A stretch of DNA of 64,000 bases from Gemmatimonadota bacterium (GCA_029262175.1 JAJCZV010000062.1:1-64000); one strand, 5' to 3'; positions 54,181-63,636 are shown, counted from the stretch's first letter. A program made the numbers and translations. Notes: generated by a model from the sequence alone, not told the origin.

Positions 54181-55524
54181 CTAGCCCGCCCAGCTGCGTC
54201 GTGCGACGGCGCGCAGATACTCTTCCGGGATGTCGGTGCCGTTCAAGATCACGCCGCTCGTCGGGTTGAGGCGCAGCTCGCGCCCCGTTCGAACCGAAAG
54301 ATTCCCCAACAAAACCATTTCGGTCAGCGGGCCCGCGTGTTCGACGAAATTCGATCCGGCCGGCGTGCCGCCCTTTGCCGCCGCCGCGTATTCAGCGTAC
54401 ACGCCGCCGGTACGCGGATACGTTTCCGCCGGCGGGTTTTCGCGGATGTCACGATCGCGATCCACATCGAGCAGTCTCGGATTCTCGCCGTAGATCCCCG
54501 CAAATAGTTTCCCTTCGGAACCGATCCAAAGTTGTCCGCTCGACTCGAGAGGCCAGGGTGAGTCGGCGGCGATCTCTTCCGGGCGTGGCGGGGAAAAATT
54601 GCCGTCGCGCCATACCACTTTGATCGCGGGTCGTCCGGCCCGGGCTGGAAAGTCGTATTCGATTCGAGAGGAGGCCGGAGCGGTCTCGGGAAAGAGGGCG
54701 GTCGATTCGGCGGTGACGCGCGCGGGGGTGCCCAGGTCGAAGGTCCAAAACGCGGCGTCCATGGCATGGCAGGCGATGTCGCCCAGCGCCCCCGTCCCGA
54801 AGTCCCACCACCCGCGCCAGTTGAACGGTGCATACGCGGGGTGATACGGTCGTTCGGGAGCGGGTCCAAGCCACAGGTCCCAGTCGATCCATGGCGGGGC
54901 GTGGTGCGCTTCCGTCGAACGACGGATGGCCTGGGGCCAGATCGGTCGGTTGGTCCAATACTCGATCCGCTGAATCGTTCCGATCGCGCCGGCTTCGTAC
55001 CACTCGCGCATCTGACGAGTACCCGTTTGGGCGTGGCCTTGATTCCCCATCTGGGTCGGCACGCCGGCGGCCGACGCAGCGGCTACGAGTTCCCGCACCT
55101 CGCCAATCGTACGCGCGAGCGGTTTTTGAATCCGGGTGGGCTTACCGAGGGACAACGCCAACAGCCCCGCCACGGCATGGGTGTGATCCGGGGTCGAGAT
55201 CACGACTGCATCGATGTTGTCCGCATCGCGCTCGAACATGACGCGAAAATCGCGGTAGCGTTTTGCATCGGGGAACGCGCTCCATGCGCTCGCGGCTTGT
55301 CGCTCATCCACATCGCACAGCGCATAGATGTTCTCGCCGGCGTCGGACATCCCTTGGACGTCGCCCCGACCCATGCCGCCGACGCCGATGTGCGCCACGT
55401 TCAATGTGTCGCTTGGCGCGCGCCTGCTGCGTCCCAAGACGTTGGCCGGCACGATGGCCAGACCCGCCCCGGCGGCAGAAGAAGCTGCGACGAACTCTCT
55501 ACGCGTGAATTTGTGTCCTGCCAT
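54181..55524 (-). CDS. Tat-exported Gfo/Idh/MocA-family oxidoreductase
   Basis: 447 residues. Twin-arginine signal FTRREFVAASSAAGAGLAIVP at the N-terminus. The NAD-binding motif reads NVAHIGVGGMGRGDVQG; the catalytic region has IQKPLARTIGEVRELV (Lys of the EKP-like motif, here QKP) and GNQGHAQTGTRQMREWYEAG. The C-terminal domain contains WWDFGTGALGDIACHAMD. This subfamily is common in Planctomycetes, Bacteroidota and Gemmatimonadota, where many members act on oxidised or acetylated sugars in the periplasm with tightly bound NAD. It lies 28 bases downstream of the GMC dehydrogenase operon on the same strand. Confidence 0.91.
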   Translation of the reverse strand: MAGHKFTRREFVAASSAAGAGLAIVPANVLGRSRRAPSDTLNVAHIGVGGMGRGDVQGMSDAGENIYALCDVDERQAASAWSAFPDAKRYRDFRVMFERDADNIDAVVISTPDHTHAVAGLLALSLGKPTRIQKPLARTIGEVRELVAAASAAGVPTQMGNQGHAQTGTRQMREWYEAGAIGTIQRIEYWTNRPIWPQAIRRSTEAHHAPPWIDWDLWLGPAPERPYHPAYAPFNWRGWWDFGTGALGDIACHAMDAAFWTFDLGTPARVTAESTALFPETAPASSRIEYDFPARAGRPAIKVVWRDGNFSPPRPEEIAADSPWPLESSGQLWIGSEGKLFAGIYGENPRLLDVDRDRDIRENPPAETYPRTGGVYAEYAAAAKGGTPAGSNFVEHAGPLTEMVLLGNLSVRTGRELRLNPTSGVILNGTDIPEEYLRAVARRSWAG

Positions 55525-55552
55525 TCGGATTCCTCTTCGCCTTCGCCTGCGT

Positions 55553-56227
55553 CTAGGTGAGTCCTAGTCTCTGCAACACTTCGGGCGGTGGACCTTCAAA
55601 GGTCGCCATCGGGCGGTTGCCGACAAATCCCAGGTCCGCCATCCCTTCTTCTGTTGTCCAAAACGCGGTCGACGTCAGGTCTCGAACCTTGTCGAAGAAT
55701 CGTGCTTGTGCTTCGAGCCCAGGGGCGGCGCGTGGCGCATAGCAAATCTCGTCGCACAGCTCTGCTTTTTGTCCGGCGCCCAGCAAAGCGAAGGGCGCAT
55801 CGAAGCGGCGATGCGATTCGGTGTTGAGCCAAGCGAGACCTCCGCGGACAAGCGTGAGGTCGCGTTCATTGCCCTCGTACGGCGCACTCACCCACTCGTT
55901 GATGAAGTCGTGCGCGCCCAGCGCGGACGCCGCAGGAGAATGCTGGTCCGCCGGGATGATGACATCGCACAACGATGCGAGCGAGACGAGTTCGTCCTCG
56001 CTGAGTACGAGATCCCAGGGCACGACGGGGGCGACCAGGTCCGGGTCCATCGGTGTTCCCGCCGCGCGCGGGTTCCCGCCCGTCGTAGCTCCCGGCGGTT
56101 GATCCAGCCGGTTGCTCGCGGGTGTGTCCGAGCAGCCAACGGCAGGAAGCGCGGCGGCCCCGGCGGCCAGGACTTGCAATGCGCGTCTTCGCGTGACGCG
56201 TGTCGGCTCCGACTCATGCGGACTCAC
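55553..56227 (-). CDS. Gluconate 2-dehydrogenase subunit 3-like, Tat-exported small subunit
   Basis: 224 residues from the GTG at 56227, overlapping the stop of the GMC gene as GTGA; the longer open frame to 56608 runs inside that gene. Twin-arginine signal TRRRALQVLAAGAAALPAVGC with a Cys that could be lipidated. The body matches subunit 3: LASLCDVIIPADQHSPAASALGAHDFINEWV, then RDLTLVRGGLAWLN and FFDKVRDLTSTAFWTTEEGMADLG. Such subunits escort and anchor the GMC flavoprotein across the membrane by the Tat route. Confidence 0.9.
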   Translation of the reverse strand: MSPHESEPTRVTRRRALQVLAAGAAALPAVGCSDTPASNRLDQPPGATTGGNPRAAGTPMDPDLVAPVVPWDLVLSEDELVSLASLCDVIIPADQHSPAASALGAHDFINEWVSAPYEGNERDLTLVRGGLAWLNTESHRRFDAPFALLGAGQKAELCDEICYAPRAAPGLEAQARFFDKVRDLTSTAFWTTEEGMADLGFVGNRPMATFEGPPPEVLQRLGLT

Positions 56228-58005
56228 GACAAGCCGCCGGTCGCGAGTTGTTCGACGAGGTATTCGGAAGACCGCCAAGCGATGGCCATGATCGACAGGG
56301 TCGGATTCTTGTCGGCATTCGAAACGAATGGCCCGCCGTCCATTACAAAGAGGTTCGGAACTTCCCACGACTGACAGTACTGATTGAGTACCGAGTTCGA
56401 AGCGCTGTCCCCCATTCGCGTGCATCCGACCTCGTGGATGATCTGTCCCGGGGCGGCGATCGCGCGGGCGCCGTCGGTCTGCACGGTAGAAAGCACCTGC
56501 CCGCCCATCGCGTCGATGATCTCGGCAAACGTCTCTTGCATATGGACGGCCTGGTTCAGCTCGTGGTCCGACCACTCCCAGTGAAACTTGAGAACCGGGA
56601 TCCCCCATTGATCGACGACATCGGGGTCGATCTCACAATAACTGTCGTCATTGGGGATCATCTCACCGCGACCATCGAAGTACATGAACGACCCGTAGTA
56701 ACGTCTGCACTCCTCCTTGAACCGTTGGCCGTACGCCCCCTCGGTGAGGGGTTCGAGACCGCTAAAGGCTCCATAACCCGGCATGCGTTGTCCGCCTCCG
56801 AACTCCACGTGATATCCGCGCGCAAAGTCGAGGGCGCCCCGTGCCTGCTCACCGTACAACCACCACGGCATGTAGAGGTGCATTGCAGAGGCGCCTTCTT
56901 CCGGGTGCCGGGGGAGGTTCTCCAGCGCCGGGATCTGGCCCGAAACGCCGGCGCCCACCGTGTCCATCAAGTAGCGCCCGACGAGACCGCTCCCGTTTCC
57001 CAACCCATCGGGGAAGGACGAAGACCTCGAGTTGAGAAGAATCCGAGCGGATTCGCAGGCGCTGGCGGCGAGCACCACGACTCCGGCGCTCGCGAAGCGA
57101 TCCGTGCGTGTTTCGCGATCGATATAATGGACGCCGTTGGCCCGTCCGCCCGCGTCCACCGTAACCTCCCGCACCATCGCGTTCGTGACGATCCGCAGGT
57201 TGCCGGTCGCCAGCGCGGGTGGGAGACAAACCGTGGGAGACTGGAAATTCGCCTTGATCGAGCATCCTCGACCGCACGGCGTCGCCCAGAAACAAGCAGC
57301 GCGCGACGCCATCGACTCGCGCGTGACGCGCCGAGCGAGCCCGTTGTCCGGCCAAAGGCGGTTCGATAGGCGTTCCGCGGCCTGTCGCTCGGTCAGAATC
57401 GCCAGGTGTGCGGGGATCACCGGGATGTCGAGACCGTCGCACGTTTTCTTGGTGAGTAGTTCGTATGCTCTGGGTGCCGGCGGCGGCTGAAGAACCTCCG
57501 GACCCGAATCGGGGGTGTTCTCCAACCCCTCGTTCGTGCCGTAGACGCCGACCAACATCTCCGTCTTGTCGTACCAAGGCGCGAGATCGTCGTAGGTCAT
57601 CGGCCAATCGAATCCCAGACCATCGCGGCTATAGGGCTTGAAGTCGTACTCGCCCATGCGAAGCGAAATGCGCCCCCAGTGGTTGGTACGTCCCCCGAGC
57701 ATTCGGGATCGCCACCACATGAAGTTGGTGCCTTCCGCGCTGGTGTAGGGCTCGCCCGGAACGCTCCAGCCTCCGTCGACGGTGGCATCGTAGAACCCGA
57801 AGGGTTTGTCCGACGTGCCGGCGGCGCGCAGAGGGGCGTCCTTGGGCAACTGAAACATCGGCGTTTCGGTGACGGGATCGTAGTCTCGACCCGCCTCCAA
57901 CAGGAGCACTTTGACCCCGCTGCACGCCAAGACGTACGCCGCCATCCCACCCCCCGCTCCGGACCCGACCACGATGACGTCGGGGTCGTCTTGCCAAGGC
58001 ATCAT
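56224..58005 (-). CDS. GMC-family FAD-dependent sugar dehydrogenase, large subunit
   Basis: 593 residues. The FAD motif VIVVGSGAGGGMAAYVLACSG starts at residue 10 and the glutamate of LLLEAGRDYD binds ribose. Substrate-domain features include GGRTNHWGRISLRMGEYDF, CGRGCSIKANFQSP, LAASACESARILLNS and the C-terminal PNLFVMDGGPFVSNADKNPTLSIMAIAWR with the His/Asn-type active site region. No own signal peptide, so export would depend on the small subunit. Together they resemble gluconate, sorbosone or glucoside-3 dehydrogenases that pass electrons to a cytochrome or quinone; no dedicated cytochrome gene is adjacent. Confidence 0.9.
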   Translation of the reverse strand: MMPWQDDPDVIVVGSGAGGGMAAYVLACSGVKVLLLEAGRDYDPVTETPMFQLPKDAPLRAAGTSDKPFGFYDATVDGGWSVPGEPYTSAEGTNFMWWRSRMLGGRTNHWGRISLRMGEYDFKPYSRDGLGFDWPMTYDDLAPWYDKTEMLVGVYGTNEGLENTPDSGPEVLQPPPAPRAYELLTKKTCDGLDIPVIPAHLAILTERQAAERLSNRLWPDNGLARRVTRESMASRAACFWATPCGRGCSIKANFQSPTVCLPPALATGNLRIVTNAMVREVTVDAGGRANGVHYIDRETRTDRFASAGVVVLAASACESARILLNSRSSSFPDGLGNGSGLVGRYLMDTVGAGVSGQIPALENLPRHPEEGASAMHLYMPWWLYGEQARGALDFARGYHVEFGGGQRMPGYGAFSGLEPLTEGAYGQRFKEECRRYYGSFMYFDGRGEMIPNDDSYCEIDPDVVDQWGIPVLKFHWEWSDHELNQAVHMQETFAEIIDAMGGQVLSTVQTDGARAIAAPGQIIHEVGCTRMGDSASNSVLNQYCQSWEVPNLFVMDGGPFVSNADKNPTLSIMAIAWRSSEYLVEQLATGGLS

Positions 58006-58141
58006 GACGATCGGCGTTTCGCTTCTGGGTGCACGGTTTCGGAGGGCATGGTCGAGAATGGGCGCGGTAGCGCGGGACGGTCAAGGGGACCGCAGGCGCC
58101 GGGTGCTTGCCGTAAGTCGTATCGGGATCCAGGTTCGCGCC

Positions 58142-59485
58142 ATGAGAATACGCCATCGCACCGGATGCTTCGTCCTCCTGCTCTACGTCTTTGCGCTCCC
58201 GAGCGCCGCGCGGGGCCAGTCGTTACGCGAGAGATTCTCGGATCTGTTCGTTTTTGGCAGCTGTGGAGAGGCGCTCTGCCTCGGCACGCAGTTTACGCCT
58301 ACGGGAGACGCGCTCACCGAGCACGGCCGGCACTACCTGTCGAACCGGGTTCCCCGGAACGAGGCGATGCTTTTGTTCCTCGGCGACGCTGTGGCGAACG
58401 TCGTCGGCGAGCTACCCGCCGTGGCGATGCACGGAGGCGGGCCGGGATATATCGATGCCGACGGAAATGAGGTTCCGATCTCGTTGGGGCCGATCTTCGC
58501 CGAACGCGCCGAGACGCTCGGGGCCGGCCGGTTCTTCTTCGGCTTCGACGTCAGCGGGTTCCGCGTCAGCCAGTTCAACGGTGTTTCTGCCGACAACCTC
58601 GTGGCCAATTTTTCGCACGAAGACTCGAACGTGGCGTCGGATCCGCTCCCGTCACCGGGCGCCCCGCTTTGGGAAAGAGACATCCTGCAGGTTCGGATGA
58701 ACCTCGAGATGGACGTGGTGGTGGCGACGACCGCGCTCAGCGTCGGGTTGACCAATTTCATCGATGTCGGGGTGGTCCTCCCCGTCGTGCGCACGAGGCT
58801 CAGCGGGAGCACCGAAGCTCAGATCATTCCGCTCGATCCATCGCATGAGCATCGCTTCGGAGGGACGGCGGCCGCACCGATCCTGCGGGCTACGGCTGCG
58901 GCGGAGGGGTCGGCCGTGGGGGTTGGCGACATATCCGCGCGGCTCAAAATCAACCTCACGGGTGGAACACGCAGCGACCGCCCCCCGGCCGGATTCGGGG
59001 TGGCCATCCTCGGCGACGTCCAGTTCGCGACCGGCAACGAGGCGGATCTGTTGGGGCTGGGAAGGAGTTCGGGTCGTCTTCTCGCGGTCTTCTCCGGGCG
59101 GTCGAACGGCTTCTCTCCCCACCTCAACGCCGGCTATTTGCTGCGTGAGGGGGACTTTACGAGCGACGCCGTTCTGGCGACGGCCGGGTTCGACGCGCGG
59201 GTCGCCGGCTCGGTGACCGCGGCCGTCGACCTTCTGACCGAGTGGGAGCTCGATGACCCTCAGTTCCCCATCCCGGGCGATATCGAGTTCGGAGAGCCCG
59301 CGCCGCTCTCGTTTGCGTCGACCACGATTGGAGAGCGACGGACGCGGATTGACCTCGCGGTGGGTCTCAAGTTTCGAGTCGGGAGCGGCATGGTATTGGT
59401 GACGAATGCGCTGGTACCGGTGCGCGACGTGGGGCTTCGGTCCGACGTCCTCTGGACGCTGGGTCTGCAGGGGTCCTTCCGCTAG
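58142..59485 (+). CDS. Outer-membrane beta-barrel protein, MetA/transporter-like
   Basis: 447 residues from the ATG at 58142, giving a normal signal sequence (MRIRHRTGCFVLLLYVFALPSAARGQ). The body alternates short amphipathic strands with turns and ends in an aromatic-poor strand LWTLGLQGSFR with the C-terminal pattern of outer-membrane proteins. The stretch TTALSVGLTNFIDVGVVLPVVRT and later FGVAILGDVQFATGNEADLLGLGRSSGRL fit the Phenol_MetA_deg-like barrel family, whose function is largely unknown. Two Cys (SCGEALC) lie near the mature N-terminus. It diverges from the GMC operon. Confidence 0.75.
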   Translation: MRIRHRTGCFVLLLYVFALPSAARGQSLRERFSDLFVFGSCGEALCLGTQFTPTGDALTEHGRHYLSNRVPRNEAMLLFLGDAVANVVGELPAVAMHGGGPGYIDADGNEVPISLGPIFAERAETLGAGRFFFGFDVSGFRVSQFNGVSADNLVANFSHEDSNVASDPLPSPGAPLWERDILQVRMNLEMDVVVATTALSVGLTNFIDVGVVLPVVRTRLSGSTEAQIIPLDPSHEHRFGGTAAAPILRATAAAEGSAVGVGDISARLKINLTGGTRSDRPPAGFGVAILGDVQFATGNEADLLGLGRSSGRLLAVFSGRSNGFSPHLNAGYLLREGDFTSDAVLATAGFDARVAGSVTAAVDLLTEWELDDPQFPIPGDIEFGEPAPLSFASTTIGERRTRIDLAVGLKFRVGSGMVLVTNALVPVRDVGLRSDVLWTLGLQGSFR

Positions 59486-59613
59486 CGCTTTCAACGCACC
59501 GAAGCGCTATTTCTCCGGCGTCGTCTAGGGACGTATCGTCAGGATGCGGCGGGTCGGACAGCGACTCGCTCGTCTAATCGATCGTCATCGCCGATCCGAT
59601 CCTGGAGATTCCC

Positions 59614-60867
59614 ATGCTGTGCTCGTCCCACCCTCGCCCGCGCCAAGCTGTGGCCATGCTTCCAACCGTGCTCTTCGCCCTGACCCTGTCCTCGGGACTC
59701 CAGGCGCAGGGTGCCCCGCGGGCCCGCGATCTCGGTGTCCCCTTCCCAGGCGACCCCGGCCCCAACAACGCGATCACGGATGTAAGTGGCGTTCTCGTAG
59801 GGCATACGACGATCATCGAAGGAGAGGGACCGCTCGTTGTCGGCGAGGGGCCCGTGCGCACCGGAGTGACGGCCGTGCTGCCCCTCGGTCGACGCTTCGA
59901 GCCCGTCTTCGCGGGGTGGTATTCGCTCAATGGAAACGGAGAGATGACCGGCACGACGTGGGTCGAGGAGTCGGGATTTCTCGAAGGTCCCGTGATGATC
60001 ACGAACACCCATAGCGTCGGGATCGTGCACGACGCGGTGATCGAATGGTCGCGAGACAACCGCGTTCATGACGCGCTCTCCCAAGGCGTGTGGTGGAGTC
60101 TTCCTGTCGTCGCAGAGACATGGGATGGGTATCTGAACGACATCAACGGCTTTCACGTGACGAAGGAACACGCCTTCGCCGCGATCGATGCCGCCCGTTC
60201 GGGGCCGGTAACCGAAGGCGCCGTGGGTGGGGGCACTGGCATGGTGTGCAATTCCTTCAAGGGGGGAATCGGAACCTCCTCTCGACGTGTAGGCGACTAC
60301 ACGGTCGGAGTGCTGGTGCAATGCAACTACGGACGTCGCCCGGATCTTCTGGTGGCCGGGATCCCCGTCGGACAGGAGCTCCTGGAGTGGCAGCCGCCCC
60401 CTGGCGGCGGCGATGAGCAGGAGTTCGAGGGTCTCGCGGGCGCATCGCCGGGTCCACCGGAGGACGTCGGCTCGATCATCGTGGTCGTGGCGACCGATGC
60501 TCCGCTTTTGCCACACCAGCTAAAGCGCCTCGCGCGCCGGGTCCCGGTCGGAATCGGCCGCATGGGCGGATACGGGAGCAACAGTTCCGGCGACATCTTC
60601 ATCGCGTTTTCGACCGCAAATGCACAGGCCTGGAGTCGAGACGACAACACCATGGTCGAGATGCTGCCAAACGACGGCATCTCGCCGCTCTTGCTCGCTA
60701 CGGCGCAGGCGACCGAGGAAGCCATCACCAACGCGATGGTCGCCGGACGCACGATGGTGGGTCGGGACGGCCACATGGTTCCGGGGCTCCCGCATGATGA
60801 GCTTCGCCGCATCCTCGGCGAACACAATCGACTGAACGATCGCGGCAACGGCGGACCGGGCCGGTGA
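59614..60867 (+). CDS. Secreted P1-family (DmpA-type) aminopeptidase
   Basis: 417 residues. GGAG lies six bases before the ATG. A signal sequence with an unusually long n-region ends near LQAQG. The DmpA/P1 pattern is clear: PNNAITDVSGVLVGHTTI, VRTGVTAVLP, EGAVGGGTGMVCNSFKGGIGTSSR at 201-224, with the autoprocessing nucleophile Ser at 222 or 223, and GYGSNSSGDIFIAFSTAN. These N-terminal nucleophile hydrolases cleave themselves into two chains and release D- or L-amino acids or beta-peptides from N-termini. Its stop overlaps the next start (GTGA). Confidence 0.91.
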   Translation: MLCSSHPRPRQAVAMLPTVLFALTLSSGLQAQGAPRARDLGVPFPGDPGPNNAITDVSGVLVGHTTIIEGEGPLVVGEGPVRTGVTAVLPLGRRFEPVFAGWYSLNGNGEMTGTTWVEESGFLEGPVMITNTHSVGIVHDAVIEWSRDNRVHDALSQGVWWSLPVVAETWDGYLNDINGFHVTKEHAFAAIDAARSGPVTEGAVGGGTGMVCNSFKGGIGTSSRRVGDYTVGVLVQCNYGRRPDLLVAGIPVGQELLEWQPPPGGGDEQEFEGLAGASPGPPEDVGSIIVVVATDAPLLPHQLKRLARRVPVGIGRMGGYGSNSSGDIFIAFSTANAQAWSRDDNTMVEMLPNDGISPLLLATAQATEEAITNAMVAGRTMVGRDGHMVPGLPHDELRRILGEHNRLNDRGNGGPGR

Positions 60868-61997
60868 CGATCTCCTCCCAGGGGCGTCGGTGCGCGGCCG
60901 TGCTTCTCCTGGCCGCGGCCGTTCCCCTTCACGTCGCGGCGCAAGCGCTCACCGAGCGCACGCCCAACATGAGCGGAACTTGGATTACCGCGCCGTCGAA
61001 TCTTCACTTCCAGTTTGCGCACCGGTTCGCGATAACGGGTTCCGAGGTAAACGTCTCGGATATTTTCGGGGAAGGGAAGATCGCGAACTATCCGACGTTC
61101 GACGTGGCGCTGGGCTTGTTCGAGGGCGCGATGGCCGGGTTTCGTTATTCCAGCAACTCGGTGGGCGGCGGTTCCTTCAACGAGTGGCAACCCTACATCA
61201 AGGTGGCCCCGTTTGGGAGTCGTGGGGACGGGTCGATCCAGATCGCGGTGACAGGAGCCTGGAACGGTGCCAATCAGAGCTTCGATGGCGAGGTCGCGGC
61301 AGAGACGCGCACGGGGCGTCTGTTCTTCATGGCCGCGCTTCGCGGATTCACCGACATCTACGACTTACCCGACGGAACCTCGGACGAGGCGCTGGCGCTT
61401 GCTGGCGGAGTGGGGCTCAAACTCAACAAATACGTGACCCTTACCGGGGACATGGCCGATCTCGTCGCGGGTCCGAACGGCGAGCTGGCCTGGAGCGCGG
61501 GCCTCAATTTCGGCATCCCGTTTACGCCGCATACGGTGTCGATCATGGCCACCAACGTGACCAGCGGGACGTTGGCGGGTACCTCTGCGGGGGCTCGAAC
61601 TTTTCTGCCAGACGATGCGATCACGCCGATCTTCTGGGGGTTCGAGTTTACGGTTCCGTTTAGCGGGTTCGCGCGCTGGGGCGCGATCTTCGAGCCGGAC
61701 GAGCTGATGGAGGCCCCGCGAGGCGTCGACCCGGGTCGCCGCGTCGTGGAGGTCGACATTTCCTCGATTTCGTACCGCACCCGAGAGCTACAGGTGCCCA
61801 TCGGGACCACCGTGCGGTGGGTGAACAAGGACCCCGTGGCGCATACGGTAACCCCGGACGATGAAGGCGCGGGCTGGGGCTCGAACCTCATCGGTCCCGG
61901 AGAGATCTACGAGTATACGTTCCAGCGCGAGGGCCGATTCGAGTATCACTGCATCCCGCACCCGTTTATGCGGGGCGTAGTGAGGGTCGGGGGGTAG
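60864..61997 (+). CDS. DUF5777-like outer-membrane barrel fused to a C-terminal cupredoxin domain
   Basis: 377 residues, GTG start overlapping the P1 peptidase stop. A signal sequence ends near LHVAA-QA. Residues 30-275 are beta-barrel-like and match DUF5777 (LHFQFAHRFAITGSEVNVSDIFGEG, a VALGLFEGAMAGFRYSSNS region). Residues 295-375 form a separate cupredoxin domain with His327 (PVAHTVTP), Cys363, His366 and Met369 in YHCIPHPFM, the complete type 1 copper set. A barrel plus copper domain in one chain is unusual and suggests electron transfer or copper handling at the outer membrane. Confidence 0.82.
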   Translation: MTISSQGRRCAAVLLLAAAVPLHVAAQALTERTPNMSGTWITAPSNLHFQFAHRFAITGSEVNVSDIFGEGKIANYPTFDVALGLFEGAMAGFRYSSNSVGGGSFNEWQPYIKVAPFGSRGDGSIQIAVTGAWNGANQSFDGEVAAETRTGRLFFMAALRGFTDIYDLPDGTSDEALALAGGVGLKLNKYVTLTGDMADLVAGPNGELAWSAGLNFGIPFTPHTVSIMATNVTSGTLAGTSAGARTFLPDDAITPIFWGFEFTVPFSGFARWGAIFEPDELMEAPRGVDPGRRVVEVDISSISYRTRELQVPIGTTVRWVNKDPVAHTVTPDDEGAGWGSNLIGPGEIYEYTFQREGRFEYHCIPHPFMRGVVRVGG

Positions 61998-62054
61998 TCC
62001 TTTGGAGGCCGGACGCGAGTCGCTCTATTTTCTTCGGCAGCGCATTTCTTTGAC

Positions 62055-63563
62055 GTGGGATGGATGATGACAAGAAGTGGAAACAGAAACAGACGAAGCA
62101 GAAATACGAGAAGCAGAAATCTTCGAGTTGCAAGCGTGGTCGTTCTTGGAGTCGGTCTTAGCGCTTGCGCCACGAATCCGGCTACCGGAGGTCGGATGCT
62201 CTCGCTCATCTCCGAAAGCCAAGAGATCGAGATGGGGCGGGCCTACGCCGACCAGATCGCCTCTTCGATGCCTCGGTACGATGACCCGGGTCTGCAAACC
62301 TATATAGAACAGATCGGACTCAGTCTTGCCGCGACCTCGGAGCGACCGGATCTGCCGTGGAGCTTCATCGTCCTCGACGATCCCTCGATCAACGCTTTCG
62401 CCGTGCCCGGCGGGTTCCTTTATGTGACTCGAGGCATTCTGACTCATTTCAACTCCGAGGCGGAGCTTGCCGCCGTCCTTGGGCATGAGGTCGGTCACGT
62501 GACGGCCCGTCATTCGGTGGAACAACTGAGCCGACAACAGCTGTTCGGCGGCCTCCTCGGGATCGGTTCGATTCTCAGCGAGGATATTCGCAACGTCAGC
62601 GGGCTGGGGGCGGCGGCGATCGGGGTCTTCGGCCTCAGCCACAGTCGTAGCGACGAACACCAAGCGGATCTGCTCGGCGTGCGGTATGCCCTCCGGGATC
62701 TTTACGACCCCAGGGAAGCGGTCAAGGTGCACACGATGCTCGGGCGACAGACCGAGCTGCGAGGGGGGCGTGGTACTCCGAACTGGCTCGCGACGCACCC
62801 GAGTTCGGCCGATCGTATCGCACGGATCCACGCTCAGGTGGACACGATCCCTCAGTCGGTCCTCGCGCCGACGCGGATCCTCGCCGACCAGTATCTGTCG
62901 CACGTCGACGGCATGGTCTTCGGAATCAATCCGCGAGATGGTTTCTTTCAAGGGGCGCGCTTTGTTCACCCGGAGCTGGCCTTCGAGTTCAACATGCCGG
63001 ATGGGTGGCAGACGGCGAACCTGACCGAAGCGGTCATCGCTCAAAGCCCCGACGAGGACGCGCTTATCCAACTCACGCTTTCGGGGACCTCCGGCCACGC
63101 CAGCGCAGCGCAGGCCTTCTTTGCCGGGGAAGGCATCCAGTCACGCGGCGTGAACCGCACGACCGTGAATCGACTCCCGGCCACCATCGGCGCCTTCGAG
63201 GCGGCCACGGAGAACGGTCCGGTGTCCGGCGTCGCCGGTTTTGTCGACTACAACGGTCAGACCTACCGGCTCCTAGGGTACACGCCGACTCAAAAATTCG
63301 GGACCTACGACAACGCGTTTCGAACGACCATCGCTTCGTTCGATCGACTTATTGATCAAGCGCTCTTGGGGGTCCAGCCTTTGCGCGTCAACGTGGAGAC
63401 CTTGCCGCGATCGACGACGATCGCGGCGTTGGTCAATCAGCGGGGTAGTCCGATCACGGCCGACGAACTCGCGATCGTCAACGGCGTCGACACCGATACG
63501 CAACTCGCGCAGGGTGCCAAAATCAAATGGATCGTCGGAACTCCGCCCCCGTCCGGCTCTTGA
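62055..63563 (+). CDS. M48-family metallopeptidase lipoprotein with C-terminal LysM-like motif
   Basis: 502 residues; ATG codons at 62055, 62064 and 62067 compete and none has a strong ribosome binding site. A basic n-region rich in Arg and Asn leads to the lipobox VGLSAC (Cys38). The zinc site HEVGH is at 144-148 and the third ligand Glu201 lies in SRSDEHQADLLGV. The middle is unassigned; the last 50 residues (TTIAALVNQRGSPITADELAIVNG) look like a LysM-type peptidoglycan-binding motif. BepA/YcaL-like members degrade or fold outer-membrane proteins. The DUF547 lipoprotein follows. Confidence 0.9.
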   Translation: MGWMMTRSGNRNRRSRNTRSRNLRVASVVVLGVGLSACATNPATGGRMLSLISESQEIEMGRAYADQIASSMPRYDDPGLQTYIEQIGLSLAATSERPDLPWSFIVLDDPSINAFAVPGGFLYVTRGILTHFNSEAELAAVLGHEVGHVTARHSVEQLSRQQLFGGLLGIGSILSEDIRNVSGLGAAAIGVFGLSHSRSDEHQADLLGVRYALRDLYDPREAVKVHTMLGRQTELRGGRGTPNWLATHPSSADRIARIHAQVDTIPQSVLAPTRILADQYLSHVDGMVFGINPRDGFFQGARFVHPELAFEFNMPDGWQTANLTEAVIAQSPDEDALIQLTLSGTSGHASAAQAFFAGEGIQSRGVNRTTVNRLPATIGAFEAATENGPVSGVAGFVDYNGQTYRLLGYTPTQKFGTYDNAFRTTIASFDRLIDQALLGVQPLRVNVETLPRSTTIAALVNQRGSPITADELAIVNGVDTDTQLAQGAKIKWIVGTPPPSGS

Positions 63564-63569
63564 GCCGGA
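63552..63569 (+). terminator. Hairpin at the end of the M48 gene
   Basis: TCCGGCT at 63552-63558 and AGCCGGA at 63563-63569 form a perfect 7-bp stem with loop CTTG, and the stop codon lies in the loop and 3' arm. No T-run follows, so a role as intrinsic terminator is only possible. Confidence 0.35.
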
Positions 63570-63636
63570 TCGCGATGGAACCGCGTCGCGCAACGAGGCG
63601 TTCAACGCGCGACCGGCCGAACATCGGAGGACTCTG

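Noticed and set aside
55553..56608. Longer version of the gluconate dehydrogenase small subunit
   Set aside because: The extension lies inside the GMC gene; the GTG at 56227 starts directly before the Tat signal.
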